DNA of 64,000 nucleotides from Aristolochia californica (GCA_029961685.1 JARWKL010000012.1:16043227-16107226), one strand, 5' to 3'. Counted from the first letter of the stretch, positions 32,678 to 43,794 are shown. The notes: generated from the sequence alone by a model not told the origin. Made by a program: numbers and translations.

Positions 32678-35512
32678 TGTTGAATTTATGAAAAAGAGAT
32701 ATACTTCATTAACATATTATAATCAGAGTACATGAACCTCTATTTATAATAGAGGAAGGTAGTAGAGTCCAATTGCATTAAAACTACCTTTGTCCCAATT
32801 ACACCCAAACTCTAACACTTAGAGATAAGTCCTGGCATAATTAAATAACTCAATATGAATAGAACACAAACATAACTCAAACTAGAACTCTTCTAGGATG
32901 TGACCATAAGATAAAGATGCCAGCTCGTGGTTATTTTTGTGAGTCCTTCTTGATCTTCCAACCAGCTTCTGGTTATCTTTGTGATTCCTTCTTGATCTTC
33001 CAACTTATATGATAAGGATGCAAGCTCGTGGTAATCATGGTAGGTCCTACTTCTTATGTGCTTAGGCCCATCTTACAATACTCTTAGATATGTGGGCCTT
33101 CGTTGGTCGTGTGAGCATAGGCCCATATTCCAACACTCCCCCTCAAGTTGGGGGTGAGAGAACACCATGAACTCCCAGTTTGCTAAAAATGGTGTGTAAC
33201 ATCTTTTTGTACAAAATGGCAGTTCTCCACATCTTCCAATACTCCCTCTCACACTAGTGCTCTCTTCCATGAAGCCCAACTAGCCAATTCAGGGGACGGG
33301 GGTAACATAGATGTAATAATAATAAGCTTATCCATCATGGTGTCCCAATCTGGGCACCGACTCTCACTGGTAGATATTTTTGATGGGGTATCAAGTTCCA
33401 TCGTCACGGTGTCCCAACCGTTGATATTTTCAAGTTCCTCCGTCATGGTGTCCCAACTGTTGATATTTTTTATGGAGTATAAAGTTTCTCCGTCATGAAA
33501 TCCCAACCGTGGATATTTTTTATGGGGTATTAAGTTCCTCCATCATGGAATTCCAACCGTTGATTTTTTTACGAGGTATTAAGTTCCTCCGTCATGGAAT
33601 CCCAACCGTTGATATTTTTTTCGGAGTATTAAGTTCGTCCATCATGGAATCCCAACCGTTGATATTTTTACGAGGTATAATAAATGATGGTATGAGAAAG
33701 GATACTAAGGCCACCTCTTCTTCGATAATAATGTCTCATCCAAAGAGACATAATAGTTGCAACTGAATATAACACGACCATCTTCCAGTACATATAATAA
33801 ACTTTGTAAAATAACCCATGAAATAATATTATATAAAATTTTCTTCTTAGATGCACAAGGTTCATTTGTGCTCCTCCTTTCTTGAATATTTTAGTCACAC
33901 AAAACTTATCCACAACATAAGGAATAAAATACCTCTTTCTTGTACTTCTTCTACTTCACCCCCTCAAGCTGGGATGTAATAGCAGTGATCCCATCTTGAA
34001 CCAAATATCTAAATGTAGAAATAAGTCCAAATAACATAGATTTATAAATAAGCCCTCAAATCAGGGAGATGTGAGATATTTTCCTGATATATCAACTCGA
34101 AAAGAGACGCAAAACAATGGGCTTAAATTCTGATTTTTCAATGCAACAGAATACCAGCATGACCTTTGATTCTTCCAATGCGAATATATCTTTAAAAATA
34201 GATCAGATTGACATAAAATTTTCTCATTCTGAAACTAGACTTAAATACCTTTCATCAAAGTATAAATTATCTTCATAAAATATAATTATCAGAAGATAAA
34301 TAATCTGATAGATTTTGGTCTCTGTCATATGGCCAAACTTAGTGTTTCTCCTTTTTTTCTGCATGACCATTAACTCTTCCAAGATCGATATCTTCTTATA
34401 AAAAGCTCAGATGGAGAATTGGTTGAATAGCTAAAAAAATAGACTTACAGATATTTATTTTGATATATAATTATCCATATAAAGTCTCATAAAATACCTC
34501 AGAAGTTGAAGCTTTCTGCTATTCGAACCTTTTTTTCAATCTGACCTTTGCTGTTTCAAAAATCGATTTCTCTTTGTGGATAACTCCAATTTTAAAATTG
34601 GTTGAATAGGTAACAGAATAGACTTACATATATTTTTTTATTTATATTTATCCATATAAATTCTCTTTCTTGATAGCATAAAATACCTCAAAAATTAAAA
34701 TTTTCTGCTACTGCTGGAACCTTTTTTGCAATCTGACCTTTGCTCATTCAAATATCTATTTCTCTTTGTAGATAACTCCAATTGGAAAAAATAGATTTTC
34801 CTTGGAAAGTAGACTCAAATATATTTCTGTCAATATATAATTTGCAATATCAAAAGCTCATTATAGAAGTGAAAAATACAAACCATACTATGGGTGTAGG
34901 GACTAAAAAAATATGAACCTAGACTTAGAGTTTAGGGCTTAGAGAAAATGATCTCATTATCTTTGTGGGTTGACCAAATCAACTCACAGAACCCGTTCTG
35001 ATACCATGTTGAATTTATGAAAAAGATAAATACTTCATTGACTTATTATAATCAAAGTAAATGAACCTCTATTTATAATAGAGGAAGGTAGTAGAGTCCA
35101 ATTATAATAAAACTACCTTTGTCCCAATTACACCCAAACTCTAACACTTAAATATGAGTCCTAGCATAATTAAATAACTCAATATAAATAGAAGACAAAC
35201 ATAACTCGAACCAGAACTCTTCTAGCACGTGACCATAAGATAAAGATGATAGCACGTGGTTATCTTTGTGAGTCCTTCTTGATCTTCCAACCAGCTTGTG
35301 GTTATCTTTGTGAGTCCTTATTGATCTTCCAACTTAAGTGATAAGGATGCTAGCTCGTGGAAATCATAGTGGGTCCTAATTCTTATGTTCTTGGGCCCAT
35401 CTTACAATACTCTTAGATATGTGGGTCTTCCTTGGTTGTGTGGCCCATCTTACAGTACGCTTAAATATGTGGGTCTTCCTTGGTCGTGTGGGCTTGGGCC
35501 CATATTCCAACA
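32678..35512 (-). mobile_element. Non-coding LTR element, minus strand
   Basis: LTRs 32678-33135 and 35007-35512, flanks TCATC/TCCTC. The primer-site complement TTCTGATACCA is at 34996-35006, and the polypurine complement CTCCCCCTCAAGTTG follows the left LTR. The right LTR is longer because a block of about 53 bp (GTGGGTCTTCCTTGG) is repeated. The interior lacks gag and pol but has about six copies of a 50-bp repeat at 33380-33670 (TTGATATTTTT ... TCATGGAATCCCAACC) and two to three degenerate copies of a longer AT-rich unit at 34380-34800. Confidence 0.85.
33380..33670. repeat. 50-bp minisatellite
   Basis: About six imperfect head-to-tail copies with the core AAGTTCCTCCGTCATGGAAT and CCCAACCGTTGATATTTTT, lying inside the non-coding LTR element. 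Copy length varies from about 40 to 52 bp. Confidence 0.75.
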
Positions 35513-35625
35513 TCCTCAATGGGGATATAAAGAAAGAAATTTATATGTAACAACCACCTAGATTTGTGGTTTAGGGGGAGTCGGTATGTCGATTGAAAAA
35601 ATCCCTTTATGGTCTGAAACTGTCT
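35513..35625 (+). pseudogene. C3 reverse transcriptase, part 2
   Basis: Reads LNGDIKKEIYM, then text ending RLKKSLYGLKLSP. Next codons should be RAWFDKF, which appear after the solo LTR at 36122. Confidence 0.8.
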
Positions 35626-35630
35626 CCTTG

Positions 35631-36121
35631 TGTTAAGTTGTGAAGCCTAATTAATGTCATACGCTGAGTTGGTCGCGGATCGACCTACGCGGTCAGGTCA
35701 CCGTGGGAGTCCCGCCCCCCTCTCGGGGGTGTAAGGGGTGGAACCCCTGCCCGGTACACGATATATTAACTATTATTTCATTAAGGGTAATTTGAGAATT
35801 TTACTCTTATAATGTGGTTGCCCTAATTTTCTCTTTATAATTGAGGAGCGCTACTATTAAGGTTTAATCATCTTATACCGAGGAGCATCTTGAGATGCAT
35901 CTTGACAGGTTAGAGAAAAATACCTGTAAGTGTGCGATTTATCTTGTAAAGTATTTCATCTTCATAGTGGATTACTGAACGGCGGAAGATAGGACGTAGT
36001 CTCACCATGAGGTAAATTTGTATAAATCTTGTTGTGCTTTTTTATGCTTGTTTTTTCTTGTCTTTCGAGTTTATTATTATTTCTCTCGTTAGTTTGGAAT
36101 TAAAGCGTCTAATTCCTAACA
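35631..36121 (+). repeat. Solo LTR (copia-like)
   Basis: 491 bp from TGTTAAGTTGTGAAG to TCCTAACA, between CCTTG (35626-35630) and CCTCG (36122-36126). It contains the GC-rich block CTCTCGGGGGTGTAAGGGG and a TATA-like TTTATAATTGAGGAG region near 35837. It is of a different family from the other LTRs here. Confidence 0.75.
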
Positions 36122-37153
36122 CCTCGTGCATGGTTTGATAAATTTAGCCAAGTACAGATAGGAGCCAAATTTCACATATGTTCTATAGATCACTTTGTGT
36201 TTCTTAAAGACACACCTAAAGGAGAAGTGTTTTTGGCTATCTATATTGATGATATTGTCTTAACCGGCAATGATCTCGTGGGCATTCAGAGAACCAAGGA
36301 AAAGATATGTGAGGAGTTCAAGACAAAATATTTTGGACTATTTAAATAATTTATGGGTATTGAAGTACTAAAATACAAACATGGGTTTATACTATCTCAA
36401 AGGAAGTATGTCCTTGATCTACTGGAAGAGACATGAATGATGAGGTGTAGATCTGCAGAAACCCCTATGGATTCAAATACAAAATTATCTGCAGGCATTG
36501 GAGAAGATATGGATATCGGAAAATATCAAAGACTTGTGGGAAAACTCATTTATCTATGTGTAACAAGGTCGGGTATATCATATGCAGTAAGTGTGGTGTG
36601 TCAACACAGGCTCAAACCACAACTTACTCATTGGCAAGCACTAGAAAGAATATTACGATACTTGAAAGGAGCTCCAGAAAGTGGGCTTCTCTATAAGAAC
36701 CATGGTAACTTCAACATAGAAGGGTTCTTAGATGCAGACTAGGCTGGATCCCCGGATGACAAAAAATCTACGTCGGGATATTGTACAATGGTTGGAAGGA
36801 ACTTGGTTACATGGAGAAGCAAGAAGCAGATTATAGTTGCAAGGTCCAGTGCAGAAGCAGAATACAGGATCATGGCACACACAGTTAGTGAGTTTTTATG
36901 GATCTAATCCCTTCTCACTAAACTAAGATTCTATAAAGAAGCTCATATGGATCTACATTGCGATAATCAGGCAGCGATTCTTATCACCTCAAATTTTGTC
37001 TTTCATGAGATAACAAAACACATTGAGGTGGACTACCACTTTATACAAGAGAAATTTCAACCTAACATATTATCTCTCAAGCATATCTCCTTTCAAGGGC
37101 AAGTTGCAGACATATTATCTCTCAAGCATAATTTTGAAATCAAACCAATATGA
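36122..37153 (+). pseudogene. C3 reverse transcriptase end and RNase H
   Basis: RT catalytic box FLAIYIDDIVLTGND near 36235, KTKYFGLFK near 36325, LSQRKYVLDLLEET near 36395, then QRLVGKLIYLCVTRSGISYA near 36530, RNase H with GFLDAD, stop (TAG for Trp), AGSPDDKKSTSGYCT near 36725-36785, RSSAEAEYR near 36845, DLHCDNQAAILI near 36950 and a damaged end. A few stops only. No LTR follows. Confidence 0.85.
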
Positions 37154-37496
37154 AGTTGCTTCAAATCTATCCCTTGATTTAAAAACATATCCTATTTTTT
37201 TTTTAACCTCGTACTTTAATATCAAGTCACTTAAAGATTGATTGAGATACTCTCACATAAATTGCATACATAGGGTTGTTTGTACATTTTAACTTTAATT
37301 TAAAACCAATTCATTGAGAAGCATTGTATGTGGGCGTAAGTCATGTAGACAATTAACCCTTGCTCTAAAATTGGTAAAACCTTGTGAAATGAAAGCCACA
37401 TCTCAACTCAACTCAACTCATTGAGGTAACCTTTGTGGTTACTTTCAAAGTTTCAAAAATCCGTTTTTGGGCCTTGTAAGCTCTTAAAAAGATCTA
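37154..37496. other. Spacer, no gene
   Basis: Sequence between the copia RNase H and the Harbinger-like unit. It holds the short repeat ACTCAACTCA near 37400. I see no coding signal. Confidence 0.4.
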
Positions 37497-38319
37497 GGGA
37501 GGTTAGTCAACTTGAAGTTCGAGATGAAGATCAACCGCATGATGTCCTTTATCAGTTGAAGTCGTTAGTGGAGTGCAGATGACATTTCATCTAGATGTTG
37601 GGGATGAAGCAGTCCTTCATCTCTACGTTTTAAAATCCTTCATCTCGTTGAAGATAATTTTTTATCTTCTTCGAGATGAAGGACGCGTGCGGCTTTGTTT
37701 TTTTTCCCCCTTTCTCTCCTCTCACCCCCCTCTCTCGCGCGTCCTCATTTCCTTTTTTTCCTCCCTCTCTTCCACACCCCCTCTCTTGTCTCCTTGCGCC
37801 CCCGACGTCGTTGCTCCCTCTCTTCTCTCGGACTCTCGTCTCCGGCCTCCATCTCTGCTCCCTCTCATCTTCGACCTCTGTCTCTCGGACTTCTCTCGAA
37901 CTTGCCCTCTCTCTCGCACCCCCTCTCTCGTTTCCGTGCCTCCCTCTCTTCTCTCGGACTCACTCTCTGTTTTTCTCTCTCACTTCTCTCTCTCTTATCC
38001 CTCTTGACCTCCCTTTCTTCTCTCTCTTCTCCCTCTCTTCTCCCTTTCAGCCTCCCACTCTCTTCTCTCTCTTGCTATTCTCCTTTCCCCCCAAAATTCC
38101 TTCAAATTTCGTTCAATTTCCCATTTCGATTTCAATTTTGACATTTGGGCATCGATTGCTTAATTTCTACTTTGATTAGGCATCGATTTCCCCATTCGGC
38201 TTCGGTTTTCCCCAAATTTCAGAAGGTATGACTAAACCCTAATTTTTTCCATTAAATTATTATTTTATTTGATTTAATTTTAGTTTCAATGCCTAATTGG
38301 GGGTTATTTGTGCATAATT

Positions 38320-38700
38320 GTGGGATTTAGGGTTACGGTTTAGGGTCTAAATTCTTGATTCAGGTTAGGGTTTGGTGCTCGGTATTTAAGGGACTTGGAA
38401 TTAGGGTTTAGGGTTTATGGTTAAGAATTTATGGTATTTTTAGGGATTAGGGTTTTTAAGGTTTAGGGGGTTTAGGGTTTTTAAGGTTTTAGGGGTTTTG
38501 TGTTTTTAAGGTCTAGGATTTTTTGGGTTTATGGTCTGGAATTAGGGTGTATGGTTTAGGGTTTAGGGTTTTTAAGGTTTAGGGGGTATAGGGTTTAGGG
38601 TATTAAGTTCTGGAATTAGTGTTTAGGGTTTAGAGTTTAGTAGGTGATAGGGTTTAGGGACTTTATGGTTTGATGGTTTAGGGTTTAGGTTTTATTAGAG
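38320..38700 (+). repeat. Degenerate TTTAGGG-type repeats
   Basis: About 380 bp with many copies of TTTAGGG or GGTTTAGGG interspersed with variants (TTTTTAAGGTTTAGGGG, GGAATTAGGGT). It lies in the first intron of the Harbinger relative, directly downstream of its AAACCCTAA-containing donor region. Confidence 0.8.
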
Positions 38701-39116
38701 GTTGTTTAGTCCAATTCAAACAAGGCTGAGTCACCTACACGGGCGTCCATTTGCCAACAAAACCCGACCCCCATCACTGACGAGGTGGGCTCTACCAGGG
38801 GTGTTCGGTGAATTTTGACTTGATGTGTGTGTTTTCTCATTGTTTAGTGCATTTACAGTAGTGATAATAGTTCAATTAATTTTAAAATTTTTTAGAATAT
38901 TGTTGAGAATTTTTGAAGTGCTATGGAATGTTTTTGCCATGTGGTGAGGAGATTCAGGTGTTATACATATCCACCACATGGTATTTTCTTTTTTTTATTG
39001 TTTCGATTTGACCCTTCAGCTTTGATTTTCCTCAAATTTCATAAGGTAAGTCTAAACCTTAATTTTTTTTTATTAATTTAGTGTTATATTTGATTTGCCT
39101 TATCAGCTACTTGTGA

Positions 39117-39640
39117 TTGATATATCCTACTTTTGATATTGTTGAGAACTTGTTGACCAATGCCATTTCAACCACTGTTCTAAGATTTTGTTTTCCAATC
39201 TTATTTTTTTGGAGTAGGAGACTTTTGAGTCCAGAAGCCTGCTTGAGAATGTCTCATCAAGGCAATTATATCCCTTTTTCAGAATTTTTAGATTGTTTAA
39301 AGTAAACTAGTAAAGAATTAGCTCTTTTTTTTACCATAATCACGGATTTATTGTGGATGTTCTTACTTCCAGGTCAGGGCAATGCGGACAATGTAACAAT
39401 TGCAGTATTAAAGGAGTTGCCTCCTCTACAAGAGAAAGATCAATCAAGGGGAAGATTTGGAGATCGGTTCATAGGGGGAAATGGGCGAGGAGGTAGATTT
39501 ACTGGTGGTCGAGGTGGCTCATTTGACAGAAGAGGACATAGTGGTGGCTCTTTTGATAGAAGAGGAAATAGTGGTGGCGGGAGGTTTTCCAGTGGGCTCT
39601 AGCAGTTAATAAAGCTTTTATAATCTGATTTATTTGTTTC
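39117..39640 (+). pseudogene. Captured RNA-helicase-like C-terminus
   Basis: The frame 39351-39602 reads GQGNADNVTIAVLKELPPLQ followed by a Gly/Arg-rich tail with FDRRG and RGGRF repeats and a stop. This is the style of plant DEAD-box RNA helicase C-terminal RGG tails. An AATAAA-like signal (TTAATAAAGC) follows at about 39605. Upstream, 39180-39300 encodes RRLLSPEACLRMSHQGNYIP, which I cannot assign. The exact parent gene is uncertain. Confidence 0.5.
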
Positions 39641-40185
39641 CTTTACTCAATTCATATAAAACTCAGAGTTGAGTGTTAAATTTTATAGTTCTATTTGGAA
39701 GTAATGCACAAGGCTTGTATTATTTGACAAGAGCATAACTGTTTTCTTATATTTCTATGTAAGAAAAAGAATTTTTTTTTCCAGATAAACCATTTCCTAG
39801 CAAGGACCAAAATTTCTAGTTGTTGAAGTTATTTGCTTGGGTAGCAATAATACAAAAGGGTTGACAAACAATTAAACTAAACAAATTTAAATATGGGATA
39901 CTTGGTGCGAACCAAAACTTGAAAGCAACGGCTCACCTAATTATTGTATTAATGCACAATATAATGTAATAATTAAATAATATAATATCTAATTCAATTA
40001 ATGAATATATTAATATATTTTAATTATACATTTAAATTACTTATTCGTGTAGTAGTAATGCATGTTTTACCTAATTTGAGGTTTAAGGATTATGTTTTAC
40101 TTAAGTGTACTGCAAGGGTTTAGGGATTCTCTTGTTTTTTATATTTTTCTCATGGTGGGGCACTAACACTGAAAATTATTTTCCA
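39641..40185. other. AT-rich filler, no gene
   Basis: AT-rich sequence between the captured gene end and the transposase tail, with nothing recognisable. Confidence 0.4.
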
Positions 40186-40189
40186 GTGT

Positions 40190-40415
40190 ACATGAAGTTG
40201 TCTACATGAAGATGATGATTCGGGTGGCGAGCTCGGTGGAGGAGGTGATGCGGTCCAATTAGATGCAATGGATGGTACAGACAGCGACGATTGCGATGGT
40301 CTTGAGGATGTGGGTAGCCAAGTAACATGCTTTTGGAGGCAAAATGCATTAAAATCCACAAGAGCCGCACAATTTCAAGATTCCATATCGACTTGTATGT
40401 GGAATGATAAATGAT
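40190..40415 (+). pseudogene. Harbinger transposase C-terminal tail
   Basis: Reads DDSGGELGGGGDAVQL, then SDDCDGLEDVG, and ALKSTRAAQFQDSISTCMWN before a stop. It is clearly the same tail as at 48500-48718, and there the VQL position is a stop (V-stop-L). The acidic region and the final RAAQF...MW block are conserved. Confidence 0.75.
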
Positions 40416-40951
40416 GGTTGTATCTTATTACTTTTGAACATGTGTCGTTCATATGTACTAAACTTATAACTTGATGATTTTAATATTAAAGGCACAAACT
40501 CGTTATTTGAATAATCTTTCTTTTAGGTTATTAATAAAGTGGTATATGTATTAATTTATTACTTTTTGTTCAATTTTATTACTATATTAAACTTCATATT
40601 TAAGTCTCTGGTAAATAAAATATAATTAAAGTATGCATTTGATTAATTAATTACTTTTAATTTTGTAAAAATATATTATTAATTAATACCATGTAAAAAA
40701 TCTATCTTATGTTATTAATATAATAATTTTTTATTCATTAATCATATTTATTTTTATTTACTCTATTATATTAGTGATTTAATAGTGGCAATTAAAATAT
40801 TGTTAACTCAAGCACTTGGTTTAATTAACTCATTTTTATAATTAATAAAATCAATGAATTTAAATTTCAAAGATGAAGATGAAGATAAGCATGTCGACAC
40901 TAACACCCTATTTCAAAGATTTCGAACATCAACTTGTCCACACTAACACCC
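40416..40951 (+). other. AT-rich 3' part of the Harbinger relative
   Basis: AT-rich like the 3' region of the autonomous copy but without its clean 153-bp array. Near the end, ACACTAACACCC-like ends occur twice (about 40897 and 40938), similar to subterminal motifs of the autonomous element. Confidence 0.4.
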
Positions 40952-41088
40952 ATTTCGAAGATGAAGATCATGTAAATGCATGAGATGAAGATGAAGATCA
41001 AATTTCCAATTTATTGACGTTTTGAGCAAAGTTTGCTACCGAAATCCCTTTGAGACTTTAGGGTGGTGTGCATAGCTTAATCTCTTGT

Positions 41089-41285
41089 AAAAGTAGATTA
41101 TACTCCCGTGTGTTTTTACCTTGGAAATGGATATAGTAACCAAAGTTCGAGTCATAAACCACTACAAATCCTGTGTTATGTAAATAGAATCGAATAAACT
41201 ATTATGATATTGTTCTATTTATATATATGGTATACCAAGAATAAGTTATTCTATAAATTGTTATCAAATGGTGGAATAGGTAAAT
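41089..41285 (-). repeat. Fragment related to the endogenous pararetrovirus flank
   Basis: Matches 55898-55985 and then 56295-56400, with the intervening 300 bp missing. On the minus strand it repeats the open text SNFGYYIHFQGKNT found at 55785-55967, and it shares the TATATATGGTATACCA palindrome. A second, deleted copy of the same viral element or its flank. Confidence 0.55.
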
Positions 41286-41756
41286 AAATAAAATAATAAT
41301 AATAATTACTTTAAAATTATAAAATAATGAAAGAATCACTGTAAGGATTTAGGGTGTTTATGATAATGTGACTTAATTGGTAATTAGTTAATTGGACACA
41401 AAACAAACTTTAACTATTTTTATTTTATTTAATAAATTATAAAAATAATCTTTTGTAAATTTAAATGCTCAATCCGTACGAACGCTTTTGCTCGAGGTCC
41501 GAAAAGGAGGGAGGGAGTGAGAGTACTCGTGTCAGTAAAGGAGACCGTACATATCTTATCATGTTTGAATTCTCACAGCTGAATTCCTTTTTCTGTACAG
41601 GCTGGCTGCTGGGGTCTTTTTCTCAATTCCTCCCATCAAATTAAATTTTTTTAATTTTTTTTTATTTTTTTAAATAAGAGGGTTTAAACATCCACATAAA
41701 AATATTTAGAAATAAAAATTATATTCTTAAATACTCCCTGGTAAATTTATGTTCTT
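41286..41756. other. AT-rich spacer, no gene
   Basis: AT-rich with a T-rich tract near 41645-41680. The GGAGGGAGGGAGTGAGAG stretch near 41503 is purine-rich. No gene seen. Confidence 0.35.
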
Positions 41757-42010
41757 TTATTTATTAAACCACGTTTCATTTTAAAATAAAAAGGAGACAT
41801 TACAGTATAAATTTGGGCGGGGAAACCGTCCCGACCACGACGGCTGATTTATAGCAATCTTGTGTAGGATAGAGACCATACTGGTCCCTAGTGATCAGTA
41901 CGGTTCGGATCGATGTGGATCGTACTGGGTATGTTAGCTGTAGGCAATTACTCACGGCAGATATCAATCATTTTATTCATTTACTCACGGCCGATATCAG
42001 TCGATTTATA
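41757..42010 (+). promoter_or_regulatory. Diverged copy of the dehydrogenase upstream region
   Basis: About 250 bp that match the reverse complement of 62560-62815, the DNA 175-430 bp upstream of the SDR start codon. Shared landmarks in order are TTTATTAAACCAC, GGGGAAACC, CCGAC/CCCGACG, AGTGATCAGTACGG, CGTACTGG, CAATTACTCACGGC, ATATCAATCA, CATTTACTCA. After 42010 the similarity ends and no SDR coding text follows, so the gene copy was lost or the segment is itself a repeat. Confidence 0.6.
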
Positions 42011-42339
42011 TTATTTTCAATGAATTTCAAAAAATATGAAGTCCACTTGCAGAATCTAATTCGACAGCAACTTAAAAAAGAAATGGCCGCTGGGAAAAAC
42101 ATAGAGCAAAAAAACAAAAAACATGAATGACAAGCGAGGTAGCAAGTAAAATTCAAGACGAGTAGAAGCCATTACGGCGGGAAGTCATGACGTTAACCCA
42201 AGACAAAGAAATCACGGAGAAACCCTAAAATTGTAATATCAGTTCGACCTTCAATTTACATTTAATACTCTGTATAAAATATATATAAAATAAATTATAT
42301 ATAAAAATATGGATACATTTAAAAAAAAAGAATGATAAG
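42011..42339. other. Spacer, no gene
   Basis: No recognisable gene. A short Lys-rich frame at 41891-42130 has no family resemblance. Confidence 0.3.
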
Positions 42340-42900
42340 AAAAGTTTGGGATTGAATCTCGATAATGAATTAAAACACGCTAATATTAATCTTTTTTACC
42401 CCAAATATTATCTAGCTTATTTTGTAATTTCTAAATCTAGCCATAAATTTACTATGGCCTCTTTAGTGCCCCTGGTTGAAAAATTATATTCTAGGAAAAA
42501 CTAGAAATATTTTTCCTAGGATACGTATTTCCAAAAAATATATTTAAATAAAATCCTATTATTATTAGTGACTTACTAGAAAATTATAAAAAATAATTTA
42601 AAATTTTCTTAGGAAAATTAAATAGACCTCTTATTGCCTATTCTAGGGAAATAAATAAAAATTGATAATCAATCTAATATATTACTATACAGCATAAACT
42701 ATTAAATACTTATTCAAAAAATTTCTATACGATTTTCTAGCCCGTCTTGGAAGGAAAATCTTACTTAGAAAATTACATGATTTTTTTTTAAAAAAAATTT
42801 CCAATTAGAAAAATGTTTCCAAAAAACATGAGGCACTAATACTCCCTAGAAACGTATTTCTACTAAAAATGTATTTTCAACATTTGTTGAAAAAACCATT
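42340..42900 (-). repeat. Dispersed MITE-like repeat, copy 2
   Basis: Reverse-complement counterpart of 17050-17700. Here the core is bounded by GGCCTCTTTAGTGCCCC (42452) and GGCACTAATACTCCC (42832). Confidence 0.55.
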
Positions 42901-43282
42901 AATATGGCTTCGTTTTTAATAAAATTTTATTACTAATACTACAAATTATTTTGTATGTCATGAAATTTATCTTTGTGATGGGTCAATTAAATTGAAAAGG
43001 ATGTTCTAGATGAGTCTTATTTACTTGAAAATCCATATTAATAACGGAGTCTCAATTAATGCGATCAAGTTCATTTCCTTTACTTGGGGGGGTTAGTCCA
43101 CAATGAAGTGGAATGAATTCCCCCCGCATTACCTAGTTCATCCCATTTATGGTGTTAGTCCAGAATGAATTGACTTGAAGTGAGATAACACCGTTTCATC
43201 TCCTCAAGCAAAAACGACGGAATTCTGTTTTCACCCTTTTTTTCAAGTCATCGAATTACCACGAGCGACGGCGTCGCTTCTT

Positions 43283-43310
43283 CCCCCCCCCCCCCCCCCC
43301 CCCCCCCCCC
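43283..43310 (+). repeat. Poly-C run of 28
   Basis: 28 consecutive C, just inside the left end of the Harbinger element. Such runs form i-motif or G-quadruplex structures and are prone to slippage and sequencing error. Confidence 0.9.
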
Positions 43311-43329
43311 GAAAACTAAAAAATCACCC

Positions 43330-43794
43330 TCATTTCCTTTCTCCTCTCCTCTCGCTCAGCCTTCGTCTCTGGACGAAAATTTTCGCCCGACTTTGTCTCT
43401 GCTCCTCTCGCTCAGCTCTCGTCTGCTCGCTCTACTCCTCTCGCTCGGCGCTCGTCTTCGTTCTCTGCTCCCTCTCTCTTGTTATCTCTCGTTTTCGCCC
43501 CATCTCCCTCTCTCGTCTCTTTCTCTCTCGGCCTTTCTCTTCCCTCTCCCTCTCTCGTCTCCTTCTCTCTTTTCCCTCTCGGCCTCCGTCTCTTTTCACT
43601 CTCGGCCTCCCTCTTCCTTCTCGTTCTCACTCTTCTCTTTCCTCCTCCCCCGATTTCCTTTGATTTAACCTATTCCGATTTCGAATTCCTTCGATTTCCT
43701 TCAATCTTCTTCTATTTTCGACGGTTAGGCGTCGATTTCTTCCATTGGGCTTACATTTCCCCATTCGGCGGTGATTTCCCCCAAATTTCAGAAG
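43330..43794 (+). other. CT-rich 5' non-coding exon of Harbinger
   Basis: Strongly pyrimidine-rich (CTCTCTC, CGTCTC) leader that ends TTTCAGAAG, followed by GTAATC, a good 5' splice site. The homologous stretch at 37690-38225 ends identically at GGTATG. Long open frames on both strands here come from the simple composition and are not real. Confidence 0.6.

Larger units (their letters stand above)
22039..37153 (+). mobile_element. Copia C3 with five nested insertions
   Basis: Plus-strand copia read in pieces: LTR to 22825, primer site 22829-22840, leader, gag 24068-24930, protease 25371-25747, pre-integrase and integrase 28467-29043 and 31709-32400, RT 32400-32672, 35513-35625 and 36127-36740, RNase H to 37153. 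Insertions with target duplications are TRIM 25041-25365 (AATTC), G4 25753-28461 (GGTTC), 29049-31703 (TATAT/TATAC), 32678-35512 (TCATC/TCCTC) and solo LTR 35631-36121 (CCTTG/CCTCG). The coding text joins up across each one. The 3' end after RNase H has no polypurine tract or LTR, so it is truncated. Confidence 0.8.
37497..40951 (+). mobile_element. Non-autonomous Harbinger relative with host cargo
   Basis: Shares with the autonomous element at 43086-49945, in the same order, a CT-rich first exon ending TTTCAGAAG (38210-38225), a following AAACCCTAATTTTTT intron start, one copy of the 298-bp unit (38704-38990), and the C-terminal tail of the transposase (40195-40415). The ORF1 and transposase core are missing. 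In their place is an RNA-helicase-like gene end at about 39340-39640. Terminal repeats are weak: GGGAGGTTAGTCAACTTGAA at 37497 against the inverse of TTGTCCACACTAACACCC ending 40951. Boundaries are approximate. Confidence 0.55.

Noticed and set aside
33380..33670. Possible CRISPR-like array because of regular 50-bp repeats
   Set aside because: Repeats are contiguous and imperfect with no unique spacers, inside a plant LTR element; it is a minisatellite.
37573..38179. Three overlapping long open frames (144-167 codons) rich in Ser, Leu and Pro
   Set aside because: They come from the CT-rich leader exon of the Harbinger relative. All three frames are open because the composition lacks stop codons, and no domain is visible.
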